DNA of 60,732 nucleotides from Methylovulum sp. GTDB lineage: Bacteria; Pseudomonadota; Gammaproteobacteria; Methylococcales; Methylomonadaceae. Positions within the stretch are counted from its first letter, which is position 1. Every line of letters starts with the position of its first letter. Location of the stretch: assembly GCA_030653435.1 (NCBI GenBank), contig JAURZI010000116.1:1-60732 (forward strand). Direction: 5' to 3'. The notes beneath the pieces were generated by a model. That model was not told the DNA's origin. It did not search any database and saw only the letters and a list, made by a program, of their open reading frames with translations. Below are positions 18,059 to 27,380 of this stretch, piece after piece. Made by a program: the position numbers and the translations under genes.

Positions 18059-19621
18059 ATGACAATTCGCCCCATGACCATGGCCACCAATAGGCGCAGC
18101 TTAACAGTGTTGCTTATCACCATCATGATGATGATATTTTCCGGCTGCACGCTGGGACCGGATTTTACCCGCCCCGCCGCCCCCAAGACTGACCGCTATA
18201 CTGACAGCAAGCCGTCCGGCTACGCGACCAAATTCTTAGTCCCCGGTAAAGAGCTGCCCGGACTATGGTGGACGCTATACCGTTCCAAACCTTTAACGGC
18301 TTTGATAGCACGCGCGATACAGCGCAGTCCTGACCTGCAATCTGCCCAAGCCACACTGGTGCAGGCCCAGGAAACGGCTACGGCAAAAAAGGGATCGTTA
18401 TTTCCTGCCCTGGACGTGAATGCCACCGACACCAGACAACAGATTTCCGGCGCCCAGTACGGCAATCCTAACGGCGGCGGCTCCATCTTCAGCATTTACA
18501 ACGCTTCGGTTGATGTCTCCTACTCGCTGGATGCCTTCGGTGCGATACGCCGGCAAATCGAGAGTTTATCTGCACAAGCCGAATATCAAAAATTCCAGCT
18601 TGAAGGCGCCTTTCTGACGTTGGCGGCCAATATCGTCACGACCGCCATACAAGAAGCTTCGCTACGAGCGCAACAAACTGCGACGGAAGACATTATCGAC
18701 GCGCAGATGCAGCAGCTTGAGGCCATCAAGCAACAATTCGAGCTGGGCGGCGCATCGAAAGCCGCCGTGTTGGCCCAACAATCAACGTTGGAACAAACCC
18801 GCACGACCTTGCCGCCCTTACAGCTTTCCGTCGCGCAGGCACACCATCAACTGACCGTTTTAGCCGGTGATTTGCCCAGCGCCGATCCGGCGGCGCAATT
18901 TAACCTTGCCGACTTGCACCTGCCGGACAAACTGCCGCTGAGCCTGCCATCCAAACTGGTCGAGCAGCGCCCGGATATTCGGGCGCAAGAAGCCGTCCTG
19001 CACGCCTCTAGCGCCCAGATTGGCGTCGTCATCGCCAGCGTCTTCCCTGATTTTACGATCAGCGGGAATGTCGGCAGCATTGCCACCCAAGCCGGTCAGC
19101 TATTTATACCCGGCAGTGAAGTCTGGAGCCTGACCGCCAGTTTGATGCAGCCGCTTTTCCACGGCGGCGACTTTACCCATAAAAGAAATGCGGCAGTCGC
19201 CTCTTATCAACAGGCGGCCGCCCAATACCGCAGCACGGTCTTGAAAGCGTTCCAGGAGGTGGCCGACACCTTAAGCGCATTGGAATTCGATGCCGCCGCA
19301 TTAAAAACCCAGGACGCCGCCGAACAAGCGGCGCGCGAAAGCCTGGCGCTGACACGCGAACAATTTTCAATAGGCGCAATAAGTTATGTGTCCTTGCTGA
19401 CGGCAGAACGCGACTACCAGCAAGCCCGTATAGGCCAGATAAAAGCACAGGCCGCCAGGCTTGCCGATACCGCTGCGTTATTCCAAGCCTTAGGCGGCGG
19501 CTGGTGGCAACGCGGCGATTTGTCCACGGCTATTCTCGCCGGACAAAAAGATCGACAAAAACCGTGCGGGTTTATTGATTGCTTGCTGAAGCCTTTGCCG
19601 ACAGCCCAGCCCGATAACTAG
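18059..19621 (+). CDS. Outer-membrane efflux lipoprotein, NodT/OprM family
   Basis: 520 residues. A lipoprotein signal ends in the lipobox IFSGC near residue 30, followed by TLGPDFTRP, the usual start of mature NodT-type channels. Two TolC-type repeats are visible, each with long helices (for example EQRPDIRAQEAVLHASSAQIGV and FQEVADTLSALEFDAAAL). The protein would form the outer-membrane duct of a tripartite pump with the next two genes. The C-terminal tail is a little longer than usual. Confidence 0.92.
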   Translation: MTIRPMTMATNRRSLTVLLITIMMMIFSGCTLGPDFTRPAAPKTDRYTDSKPSGYATKFLVPGKELPGLWWTLYRSKPLTALIARAIQRSPDLQSAQATLVQAQETATAKKGSLFPALDVNATDTRQQISGAQYGNPNGGGSIFSIYNASVDVSYSLDAFGAIRRQIESLSAQAEYQKFQLEGAFLTLAANIVTTAIQEASLRAQQTATEDIIDAQMQQLEAIKQQFELGGASKAAVLAQQSTLEQTRTTLPPLQLSVAQAHHQLTVLAGDLPSADPAAQFNLADLHLPDKLPLSLPSKLVEQRPDIRAQEAVLHASSAQIGVVIASVFPDFTISGNVGSIATQAGQLFIPGSEVWSLTASLMQPLFHGGDFTHKRNAAVASYQQAAAQYRSTVLKAFQEVADTLSALEFDAAALKTQDAAEQAARESLALTREQFSIGAISYVSLLTAERDYQQARIGQIKAQAARLADTAALFQALGGGWWQRGDLSTAILAGQKDRQKPCGFIDCLLKPLPTAQPDN

Positions 19622-19669
19622 GCAACTCGTTAATAATGAATTTTGGACACTTGAACAGGAAACAAATCA

Positions 19670-20800
19670 ATGACTAAGCGCATGCTTATTATGCTCACTG
19701 TGGTCGGCTTGGTGCTGGGCGCTGTATTTGGCTTCATCGAGTTCAAGGGGCGCATGATCAAACAGTTCATGACCACCCAGGGCGAACCGCCACAAACCGT
19801 TTCGACAATGACCGCCAACTATCAGAATTGGCTGCCGAAACTGGCCGCAGTTGGCAGTGTACGGGCCTCACAAGGCGTTGACCTGAGTGCCGAGGTGGCG
19901 GGCGTGGTTAACGAAATCCACTTCAAACAAGGCGATAACGTCACAATCCATGCACCTTTGCTGCAATTGCGCGCCGATAATGACCTCGCCAAATTAAAGT
20001 CGCTGGCCGCAACCGCAGAACTCGCCCGCATCACTTACCGTCGTAACGAGGCTCAGCTTAACGCCAAAGCGATCAGCCAGCAGACGCTCGATGCCGACAA
20101 GGCCAATCTTGATGTCGCGCTGGCCAATGTTGCCGAGCAGCAAGCCCTGGTTGACAAAAAAACCATCCGCGCACCGTTTACCGGCCAATTGGGTATCCGT
20201 GCCGTCGATGTCGGCCAATACCTTGATGCCGGAACCAGCATAAGCACACTGCAAGCGCTAGATACGGTATTCGTGGACTTTTTTCTTCCGCAGCAGGCAT
20301 TGGCGGTCCTGAAAACCGGGCAAAACGTCACCGTTAAAACGGACACTTACCCTGGGCAGGATTTTACCGGCGCCATCAGCGTCATTAACCCTAAAGTTGA
20401 ACTGAACACACGTAATGTACAGATCCGCGCGACCTTAAAAAATCCCGATCATCGATTGCTACCCGGCATGTACACCACGGTCGACATCGCCATAGGCGAG
20501 GCACAGCGGCATATCACACTGCCCCGCTCCGCCGTCAGCTTTAACCCGTTTGGCGCAACCGTGTATCTGGTCGTTAACAAAGGCACCAGCGATCAGAGTC
20601 CTGCCAAAGCTATCGCCAAACAATCGTTTGTGACCACCGGTGAAACGCGCGGCGACCAAATCGCCGTCCTCACCGGGGTAAACGAAGGCGATACCGTAGT
20701 CACCTCCGGGCAGATCAAATTACGCAATGGCACGCCGGTGTTGGTCAATAACTCGGTTCAGCCTGAAAACGACGCCGCCCCACAACCCCTGGACCAATAA
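19670..20800 (+). CDS. RND efflux periplasmic adaptor (membrane fusion protein)
   Basis: 376 residues with an N-terminal membrane anchor (MLIMLTVVGLVLGAVFGFIEF), no lipobox cysteine, then lipoyl/barrel-sandwich halves (SAEVAGVVNEIHFKQGDNV and IRAPFTGQLGIRAVDVGQY) flanking a helical hairpin, and a beta-barrel domain ending in NNSVQPENDA. It links the inner-membrane pump to the outer-membrane channel. It lies 48 bases after the channel gene and 6 bases before the pump gene. Confidence 0.93.
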   Translation: MTKRMLIMLTVVGLVLGAVFGFIEFKGRMIKQFMTTQGEPPQTVSTMTANYQNWLPKLAAVGSVRASQGVDLSAEVAGVVNEIHFKQGDNVTIHAPLLQLRADNDLAKLKSLAATAELARITYRRNEAQLNAKAISQQTLDADKANLDVALANVAEQQALVDKKTIRAPFTGQLGIRAVDVGQYLDAGTSISTLQALDTVFVDFFLPQQALAVLKTGQNVTVKTDTYPGQDFTGAISVINPKVELNTRNVQIRATLKNPDHRLLPGMYTTVDIAIGEAQRHITLPRSAVSFNPFGATVYLVVNKGTSDQSPAKAIAKQSFVTTGETRGDQIAVLTGVNEGDTVVTSGQIKLRNGTPVLVNNSVQPENDAAPQPLDQ

Positions 20801-20806
20801 GCCGTC

Positions 20807-23800
20807 ATGAATTTAACCGATACTTTTATTCGACGACCGGTGCTGGCAACCGTTATCAGCATGATTTTGCTGGTCATGGGCTTGCGTTCCCTAAGCAGCC
20901 TGCCTATTTTGCAGTATCCGCATACTGAAAATGCCGTAGTTACCGTAACTACCAGCTATTATGGCGCCGATCCCGACATCATTGCCGGTTTTATCACGAC
21001 GCCGCTGGAGAACATTATCTCCCAGGCCAACGGTATCGATTACATTACGTCCAGCAGCCAAAGCGGGGTCAGCACCATCACGGCAAACCTGCGGCTTAAT
21101 TTTGACCCTAACAAGGCATTAACCGAGATCAACAGCAAGGTCAGCTCGATACTCAACCAACTGCCGCCGGAATCGCAACAACCGTCAATCAGCGTAAAAA
21201 TCGGTGAAACCATTGATGCAATGTATATCGGCTTTTCCAGCGACACTTTGCCAGCCAACAATATCACCGATTATCTGACGCGCACGGTACAACCCAAACT
21301 GCAATCGGTGGCAGGCATACAGACTGCGGAATTGCTGGGCAGCAAGAATTTTTCGTTGCGGGCGTGGCTAGATCCGGACAAACTCGCCGCTTACGCACTA
21401 ACCGCCGGGGACGTAAGCGGAGCACTGGCAAAAAACGACTATATCGCCGGCTTGGGCAGAACCAAAGGCCAAATGGTGCAGGTCAACCTGACTGCATCCA
21501 CGGGGCTGCATTCGGTTGCAGAATTTGAAGAGTTGATTGTCAGGCAACAAGGCGGCGCGATCATCCGGCTGAAAGATGTTGCCCGTGTCACCCTGGGTGC
21601 TGACGACTATGAGTCCAGCGTCGCTTTCGATGGTGACAAGGCTGTTTATATTGGCCTGCAAATCGCACCCAGCGCCAACTTGCTGGAAGTCATCGCCAGG
21701 GTACGGGAAGTCTTTCCTGAAATAAGCAGCCAATTACCGGAAGGCATCACGGGTAAAATTGTCTACGACTCGACCAAATTCGTCGACAGCTCCATACACG
21801 AAGTGGTCCATACGCTGGTTGAAGCCTTGCTTATCGTCACGCTCGTGGTGTTTCTGTTTCTCGGCTCGTTGCGTTCGGTATTGATTCCGGTAATCGCCAT
21901 CCCCTTATCGCTGATCGGCACGTTCACCATGATGCTGGCGTTCGGTTTCTCAATCAATTTGCTGACCTTGCTGGCCTTAGTGCTGTCCATCGGTCTGGTC
22001 GTGGACGACGCCATCATCGTCGTCGAAAACGTCAACCGCCATCTGGAAGATGGCATGGAACCGATACCCGCAGCCATGCTGGCCGCCCGTGAGCTGACCG
22101 GCCCGATCATTGCGATGACCATCGTATTGATAGCCGTTTACGTACCGGTGGGCTTCCAAGGCGGATTGACAGGCGCCCTATTCTCGGAATTTGCCTTTAC
22201 TGTCGTCGGTGCCGTCACCGTTTCGGCCATCGTCGCGCTGACCTTGTCGCCGATGATGAGCTCGCGGTTGCTGAAAGCGCATAGGCACAACCGCAAAGGC
22301 TGGGAAGACCGTTTTATTGACTTTATCGACCACAACTTTGAACGGCTTAACAAGCACTATGCCGGCACCCTGCACAACACACTGGATTTTTTGCCGGTGA
22401 CCGCCGTCTTTGCCGCCATTATCCTAGGCAGCATCTACTTCCTCTACAGCAGCGCCAACAGCGAGCTCGCGCCCCAGGAAGACCAAGGCATCATCATTAC
22501 CAGTTCCACGGCAGCACCGGACGCCACCTTGCAGCAACGCTTGTTGTATTCGCGGCAAGTCTTTGAAAAATTTATTACCCATACTGAAAACGATCATGTG
22601 TTCCAGATGGATATGCCAGGACAATCCATCGCCGGGATGGTGTTGAAGCCCTGGGATGAACGCAAGCTAACCGCCACTGAGCTGCAACCGCTCGTCCAAC
22701 AGGAATTAAACGGCATTTCAGGCGTCCGTGTCGCCGCCTTCCAGCCCGCCCCGTTACCGGGCAGCAACGGCTTGCCGGTGCAATTTGTCATCGGCACCAC
22801 CGAATCTTTTGACCAACTCAACACGATAGCACAGCAATTCATGCAGGAAGCCCAAAAGTCCGGGATGTTCATGTTCATGGACAATGACCTGAAATACGAC
22901 CAGCCACAATCCCAGGTCGATATAGACAGGAACAAGGCAGCTTTGCTGGGCCTGACGATGGAAGACATCGGCTCTTCGCTGGCCTCCATGTTGGGCGGCG
23001 GATATGTCAATTATTTCAGTCTGGCAGGGCGTTCCTACAAGGTCACACCGCAGGTGCAGCAACGTTTCAGGCTCAATGCCGAGCAATTGCGTCACTACCA
23101 TATCCGTACCGGCGACGGGACGACGGTACCGCTGTCTACGCTGGCGACCATCAGCACAAAAACCGTGCCCCAGTCGCTGAACCATTTTCAGCAGCTCAAT
23201 GCCGCCACTATTTCCGGCGTGCCTTTGCCCGGCGTCACCCTGGGCGACGCCATCGCATCGCTGCAAACGCTAGCAAAAAAAGTGCTACCGCCCGGCTATG
23301 CCATCGACTATGCGGGACAATCCCGGCAACTGGTCAAAGAATCCAGCGGCTTCGTATTTACGTTCCTGTTTGCGCTGATCATTATTTTTCTCGCGCTGGC
23401 CGCGCAATTTGAAAGCTTTAAAGACCCGCTGATTATTTTAGTGTCCGTGCCTATGTCCATCGCCGGCGCATTGATCTTCATTGCCTTGGGGATAGGCCAT
23501 GCCACGCTCAATATCTATACAGAAGTCGGCTTGGTCACGTTGATGGGGTTGATCAGCAAACACGGCATCTTGATAGTCGAATTCGCCAATAACAAGCAGC
23601 GTGAAGGCTTAAGCAAGCGTGCCGCCATCGAATCCGCCGCCAGCATCCGTCTACGCCCGATATTGATGACCACAGCCGCGATGGTGTTAGGCGTATTGCC
23701 GCTGATACTCGCCACCGGTGCCGGCGCGGTGTCGCGCTTTAACATGGGGCTGGTGATCGCAACCGGCATTTCCATAGGTACCTTATTCACGCTGTTTGTC

Positions 23801-23866
23801 GTACCGGCCGTCTATATGATGATCGCACAAGACCATTCTAAGCTGAAGGAAGATGCTTATAGCTAA
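20807..23866 (+). CDS. RND multidrug efflux permease (HAE1/AcrB family)
   Basis: 1019 residues, full length. The opening MNLTDTFIRRPVLATVISMILLVMGLRSL and the transmembrane segment with LVLSIGLVVDDAIIVVENV (the TM4 aspartates for proton relay) are AcrB-like, as is FIRRPV. It is a proton-driven exporter of hydrophobic compounds from the periplasm or membrane. The upstream tetR suggests induction by substrate. The substrate cannot be told from sequence. Confidence 0.95.
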   Translation: MNLTDTFIRRPVLATVISMILLVMGLRSLSSLPILQYPHTENAVVTVTTSYYGADPDIIAGFITTPLENIISQANGIDYITSSSQSGVSTITANLRLNFDPNKALTEINSKVSSILNQLPPESQQPSISVKIGETIDAMYIGFSSDTLPANNITDYLTRTVQPKLQSVAGIQTAELLGSKNFSLRAWLDPDKLAAYALTAGDVSGALAKNDYIAGLGRTKGQMVQVNLTASTGLHSVAEFEELIVRQQGGAIIRLKDVARVTLGADDYESSVAFDGDKAVYIGLQIAPSANLLEVIARVREVFPEISSQLPEGITGKIVYDSTKFVDSSIHEVVHTLVEALLIVTLVVFLFLGSLRSVLIPVIAIPLSLIGTFTMMLAFGFSINLLTLLALVLSIGLVVDDAIIVVENVNRHLEDGMEPIPAAMLAARELTGPIIAMTIVLIAVYVPVGFQGGLTGALFSEFAFTVVGAVTVSAIVALTLSPMMSSRLLKAHRHNRKGWEDRFIDFIDHNFERLNKHYAGTLHNTLDFLPVTAVFAAIILGSIYFLYSSANSELAPQEDQGIIITSSTAAPDATLQQRLLYSRQVFEKFITHTENDHVFQMDMPGQSIAGMVLKPWDERKLTATELQPLVQQELNGISGVRVAAFQPAPLPGSNGLPVQFVIGTTESFDQLNTIAQQFMQEAQKSGMFMFMDNDLKYDQPQSQVDIDRNKAALLGLTMEDIGSSLASMLGGGYVNYFSLAGRSYKVTPQVQQRFRLNAEQLRHYHIRTGDGTTVPLSTLATISTKTVPQSLNHFQQLNAATISGVPLPGVTLGDAIASLQTLAKKVLPPGYAIDYAGQSRQLVKESSGFVFTFLFALIIIFLALAAQFESFKDPLIILVSVPMSIAGALIFIALGIGHATLNIYTEVGLVTLMGLISKHGILIVEFANNKQREGLSKRAAIESAASIRLRPILMTTAAMVLGVLPLILATGAGAVSRFNMGLVIATGISIGTLFTLFVVPAVYMMIAQDHSKLKEDAYS

Positions 23867-23906
23867 ACTTGGCAAGCACTTGCTTTTAAAACACACGGGA
23901 CGTCAA

Positions 23907-24371
23907 ATGAATAGCGAATACTATATGCAAAAGGCCATAGCACTGGCCTCAAATGCACCTGACTATCCGTTCGGATCAGTCATCGTCAGGCGCGCAAACG
24001 GAGAAATCGTTGCCGAAGGTTACAACCAGTCGGCACTGAATCCGATATACCATGGCGAAATAGTCGCCATATGCCAGTTTGCACAGTCCCACCGATCTTC
24101 GGATTGGCATGAGTTTGACTTGTACACAACGGCAGAACCTTGCCCCATGTGCCAAAGCGCCATCGAATGGGCTGGCATCGCCACGGTTTACTTTGGGACA
24201 TCCATTCCCTATTTGTTGCAACACGACTGGCCGCAAATCAATATTCGGGCAACAGAAATAAGCGCACAAACCACTTTTCGCAATACCCGCATCATTGGGG
24301 GTATTTTGGAAAACGAATGCAACGCACTGTTTCAAAAAGCACCCCAACTTGCGCCCCAGCCCTGCGATTGA
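23907..24371 (+). CDS. Cytidine/deoxycytidylate-type zinc deaminase
   Basis: 154 residues from ATG 23907, which is preceded by a weak GGGACG ribosome site. The zinc site is readable as HGEIVAI (His and catalytic Glu) and PCPMCQSA (two Cys). HGE instead of the more common HAE is found in some nucleoside/guanine deaminase-like members. Length and motif spacing fit a free nucleobase or nucleoside deaminase more than TadA. The substrate is unknown. It follows the pump gene by 40 bases but is probably unrelated to it. Confidence 0.75.
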   Translation: MNSEYYMQKAIALASNAPDYPFGSVIVRRANGEIVAEGYNQSALNPIYHGEIVAICQFAQSHRSSDWHEFDLYTTAEPCPMCQSAIEWAGIATVYFGTSIPYLLQHDWPQINIRATEISAQTTFRNTRIIGGILENECNALFQKAPQLAPQPCD

Positions 24372-24452
24372 ACCTAATCGTAGCCACCAGGAATTTGCGG
24401 GTTCCTGTTTGCGTTAGTTTCTCATCACCACGTAACAAGCGCTTTATTGCTA

Positions 24453-24458
24453 TATAAT
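24453..24458 (+). promoter_or_regulatory. Possible -10 box upstream of phoB
   Basis: TATAAT at 24453-24458 within TTGCTATATAATG lies 26 bases before the phoB ATG. No convincing -35 hexamer or Pho box was seen in the 113-base spacer, so autoregulation by PhoB is not supported by sequence here. Confidence 0.3.
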
Positions 24459-24484
24459 GTTTCATTTTTATCCCCACTATAATT

Positions 24485-25177
24485 ATGTCTAGACTTAATA
24501 TTCTCGTTGTTGAAGATGAAGATGCCATTAGAGGGATGTTAATGATGGTACTTGAACAAGCTGGTTTTAAATCGATTGCAACCAGCGACGCTGAGGAAGC
24601 GCAGAAAGCGCTGGATGACAGCTCCCCAGATTTGATTCTGCTGGACTGGATGCTGCCCGGCATCAGCGGGGTTGAATGGGCGAGACGCCTGAAAAAAGAG
24701 CCGGTCTATCGGGACTTGCCTATCATTGTACTGACTGCGCGGGGAGAAGAGGAAGATAAAGTCAGAGGGCTGGAAATAGGCGCGGACGATTATATAACCA
24801 AACCTTTCTCACCCAAGGAATTAGTCGCCCGTATCCGCGCCGTTCTGCGTAGAAGCGGAAAAATACAAGGCCTGGCGCAGATTGCCCTGGGTGATTTGGT
24901 GCTTGATACCGAACAACACAGGCTGAGTATCGGCGACAAGCAACTGGAAGTCAGTCCCACCGAATTCCGCTTAATGCAATTCTTCATGACCCATCCCGAC
25001 AAGGTCTACAGCCGCACACAACTGCTGGACCAAGTTTGGGGACGCAGTGTGTACATCGAAGAGCGGACAATTGATGTACATATCCGCCGCCTAAGAAAAA
25101 TTCTGAGCGAACACGGAAGGGAAGACTTGGTGCAAACCGTGCGCGGTTTCGGCTACCGGTTCTCGTTAATGGAATAA
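24485..25177 (+). CDS. phoB: Phosphate regulon response regulator PhoB
   Basis: 230 residues. The receiver domain has the acidic pocket (VVEDEDAI), the phosphoacceptor Asp54 in LLDWMLPG, and the conserved Lys in ITKPFSPKELVARI. The C-terminal OmpR-type winged helix carries YIEERTIDVHIRRLRK and GFGYRF. PhoB activates phosphate-starvation genes. The PhoB label is supported by the high overall likeness and by the adjacent PhoR-type kinase, 4 bases downstream. No pst or phoU genes are in the window. Confidence 0.9.
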   Translation: MSRLNILVVEDEDAIRGMLMMVLEQAGFKSIATSDAEEAQKALDDSSPDLILLDWMLPGISGVEWARRLKKEPVYRDLPIIVLTARGEEEDKVRGLEIGADDYITKPFSPKELVARIRAVLRRSGKIQGLAQIALGDLVLDTEQHRLSIGDKQLEVSPTEFRLMQFFMTHPDKVYSRTQLLDQVWGRSVYIEERTIDVHIRRLRKILSEHGREDLVQTVRGFGYRFSLME

Positions 25178-25181
25178 ACCT

Positions 25182-26471
25182 ATGGATGCCTGGCAAAAAG
25201 AAATCACCCGGCTGTTATTGTTATATTCAAGCGTGTCTCTGATCGGCGCAATTGCCGGGTTGTTATTGCCATCGCTATTGCTGTTGACTATAGCGCTATT
25301 AATAACCCAATTTTTGCAAATTAAACGGTTTGAAAAATGGATAAGCGCAGGTGGAAAAGGCCCCTATCCAAAGACCAGCGGGATTTGGGAAGAAATTTAT
25401 TATCATATTTACCGTATAAAAAAAAATGAGAAACGCCGTAAGAAAAAGCTACGCAAATTAATTGAACAATTCCGCCAATCGACTGAAGCCCTGCCCGATG
25501 CCGCCGTCGTTTTACGCGCCAATGACGAAATTGAATGGGCGAACAAAGCAGCAAGGCAGATGTTAGGCCTGCAACAAACCGACAAAGGTCAGCGTATACC
25601 GAACCTTATCCGCTTCCCAGAATTTATCCGTTACCTAAAATCGGGCAATTACAGTGAACCTATCATACTGCCCTCCCCCGCCAATAACCGCATCGCCTTG
25701 GAAGTCAGAATCATCGTCTATGGCTCGGGATTGCGTTTGCTATTAGCCCAAGATGTCACGCAGCTAAAAAAAATGCAAACGATACGCAAGGATTTCGTCG
25801 CGAATGTTTCCCACGAACTGAGAACCCCGTTAACCGTGCTAAAAGGTTATCTGGAAACCATGCAGGACATGGATGACGGCGCGTCACCGTTGCTGACCAC
25901 GTCGTTTCAAGAAATGCAGGGGCAAACTGAACGTATGCAACATCTTGTCGATGACCTGCTATTGCTGACACGCCTGGAAACTCAAAAGAAAAAACAGCAA
26001 TGTATAGACGTGCCCGCGTTATTAAGCCAGATTTGTAAAGAAGGCGACACCTTGGAAAATGCCTCAAGACGCATCGAACTCACCTTGGAAACATCAGCAT
26101 ATCTCTACGGTGAAGAACAGGATTTACGTAGCGCTTTCACTAACTTGCTAGGTAATGCACTGAAATATTCACCTGAAGATTCGTTAGTCCAGGTGCGCTG
26201 GTACCAACTCGACAAAGAGATAGTGTTGGACGTTGAAGACCATGGCGAAGGTATTGCCGCCGCCGACATTCCCCGTGTGACCGAGCGTTTTTATCGTGTT
26301 GAAGCCAAACGCCGTAAGAAAGTGCCGGGCACAGGGCTAGGTTTGGCCATTGTCAAGCATGTCCTGATGCGGCATGATGCAGAACTGCATATCACCAGCG
26401 AACTAGGTAAAGGCAGTTGTTTTAGTTGTCATTTCCCTATTAAACGCGTTTGCTGTTCAAATAATAATTGA
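25182..26471 (+). CDS. phoR: Phosphate regulon sensor histidine kinase PhoR
   Basis: 429 residues. Two close N-terminal hydrophobic segments (residues about 9-45) with no periplasmic domain, a basic linker, a PAS-like region (TEALPDAAVVLRANDEIEWANKAA), the HisKA box FVANVSHELRTPLT with the phosphorylated His, and an ATPase domain with GNALKYSPED and GTGLGLAIVKHVL. This architecture is that of PhoR, which autophosphorylates under phosphate limitation and phosphorylates PhoB. Confidence 0.92.
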   Translation: MDAWQKEITRLLLLYSSVSLIGAIAGLLLPSLLLLTIALLITQFLQIKRFEKWISAGGKGPYPKTSGIWEEIYYHIYRIKKNEKRRKKKLRKLIEQFRQSTEALPDAAVVLRANDEIEWANKAARQMLGLQQTDKGQRIPNLIRFPEFIRYLKSGNYSEPIILPSPANNRIALEVRIIVYGSGLRLLLAQDVTQLKKMQTIRKDFVANVSHELRTPLTVLKGYLETMQDMDDGASPLLTTSFQEMQGQTERMQHLVDDLLLLTRLETQKKKQQCIDVPALLSQICKEGDTLENASRRIELTLETSAYLYGEEQDLRSAFTNLLGNALKYSPEDSLVQVRWYQLDKEIVLDVEDHGEGIAAADIPRVTERFYRVEAKRRKKVPGTGLGLAIVKHVLMRHDAELHITSELGKGSCFSCHFPIKRVCCSNNN

Positions 26472-26507
26472 TTTCTTAACCGATTAAGCACATAATGTGC
26501 GGCTGTT

Positions 26508-26597
26508 GGAGAGGTGGCAGAGCGGCCGAATGCGGCGGTCTTGAAAACCGTTGAGGGTTGATCCCCTCCCAGGGTTCGAATCCCTGCCTCTCCGCCA
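26508..26597 (+). tRNA. tRNA-Ser (anticodon UGA)
   Basis: A 90-base gene from GGAGAGG to CCTCTCCGCCA. The acceptor stem pairs GGAGAGG with CCTCTCC, the anticodon loop CTTGAAA carries TGA at 26542-26544, a long variable arm typical of serine tRNAs follows (GAGGGTTGATCCCCTC region), and GGTTCGAATCC is the T-loop. The CCA end is encoded. The 3' end is a frequent integration target, and suggestive repeats follow. Confidence 0.97.
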
Positions 26598-26630
26598 TAC
26601 AAGCATCCAACGAGGGGTGCAAAGAAGAAC

Positions 26631-26666
26631 AAAAACCTGCAAGTCACAAGGCTTAGCGGGTTTTTT
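26631..26666 (+). terminator. Rho-independent terminator after tRNA-Ser
   Basis: AAAAACCTGC (26631-26640) pairs with GCGGGTTTTT (26656-26665) in a 10-base stem with one G-U pair, and the descending arm ends in six T. It lies 34 bases beyond the tRNA. The form fits an intrinsic terminator for the tRNA transcript. Confidence 0.65.
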
Positions 26667-26700
26667 ATTGCCCAACGATATGCAACTGGATACATTGATA

Positions 26701-26878
26701 TACCGCCATTTGTGGCGGTATATTCAGATTGACTGGATTTGATACCGCCAACCCCCGTATCAGATATACCCTAAATACTGCAAACCCTAAAAACCAAACA
26801 AAAAGTTTTGATTTTTACCGCCATTATTTCATCGGTGGCAATACTGCCTGAACTGCTGGATTTTGGTTTTAACCGCCA
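26701..26878. repeat. Cluster of TACCGCCA repeats next to tRNA-Ser (possible integrase arm/att remnant)
   Basis: TACCGCCA occurs at 26701-26708, 26743-26750 and 26816-26823, inverted as TGGCGGTA at 26713-26720, and as AACCGCCA at 26871-26878. The first pair forms a palindrome with a 4-base loop. The tRNA itself ends in CCGCCA. Clustered direct and inverted octamers next to a tRNA 3' end resemble binding sites of tyrosine integrases, but no integrase gene is present. The last copies fall in or at the end of the minus-strand ORF that stops at 26829. Confidence 0.45.
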
Positions 26879-27314
26879 TTTTTACGACCACGCTCAACTT
26901 ATAAATAGCAGAATCATGGACCAACCGGTGTGCCCATTGCAACAGGCGCATGACCGCACCGTAAAATCTGGCGAACCAGGCAAAGGTCAGCAATGCGGGT
27001 CGCACTAATTTGAATATACGTGCTATCAATAACGTGCCGGTTAATTTGGCGACGATTTCAAGCAAGATACCTTCGACTATTGCGCCATGGGTGAGCAGAA
27101 ACAATGCAAAAAGATTTAGCGGCGTAACCACCGCCAAAGGTATGAAGAAAGCCAGTAAGGCTAGCGGTGGTGAGGCTTGCGCCAACCGTTCGTCGAACCG
27201 TTCCAGGGCAAGTGCACGGGCCAGCCATTGTCCTACCAGGGTGAGTATATCCCATAACCATTCTTCGAAAATGACCAGAATGGCGAGAAGAGTAAGCGCT
27301 AGTTTTTTTAGCAT
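26829..27314 (-). CDS. Hypothetical integral membrane protein
   Basis: 161 residues with an N-terminal hydrophobic stretch (MLKKLALTLLAILVIFEEWLWDILTLVG), a second pair of segments (LALLAFFIPLAVVTPLNLFALFLLTHGAIVEGILLEIVAKLTGTLLIARIF split by short polar turns) and a basic tail. No catalytic motif is visible. It is similar in character to small conserved membrane proteins seen in proteobacteria, but I do not assign a family. The C-terminus runs into the TACCGCCA repeat cluster, so the last residues may be altered. It lies 66 bases downstream of the DUF475 gene on the same strand. Confidence 0.6.
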   Translation of the reverse strand: MLKKLALTLLAILVIFEEWLWDILTLVGQWLARALALERFDERLAQASPPLALLAFFIPLAVVTPLNLFALFLLTHGAIVEGILLEIVAKLTGTLLIARIFKLVRPALLTFAWFARFYGAVMRLLQWAHRLVHDSAIYKLSVVVKMAVKTKIQQFRQYCHR

Positions 27315-27380
27315 GGGTTCTTGCTTAACACGGCAATGGTGTTGATGAGAGAGGAATTACGGAACGCATGGGCTTTCAAC

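Noticed and set aside
26701-26880. CRISPR-like array
   Set aside because: Repeats are only 8 bases, unevenly spaced and in both orientations; no cas genes are in the window.
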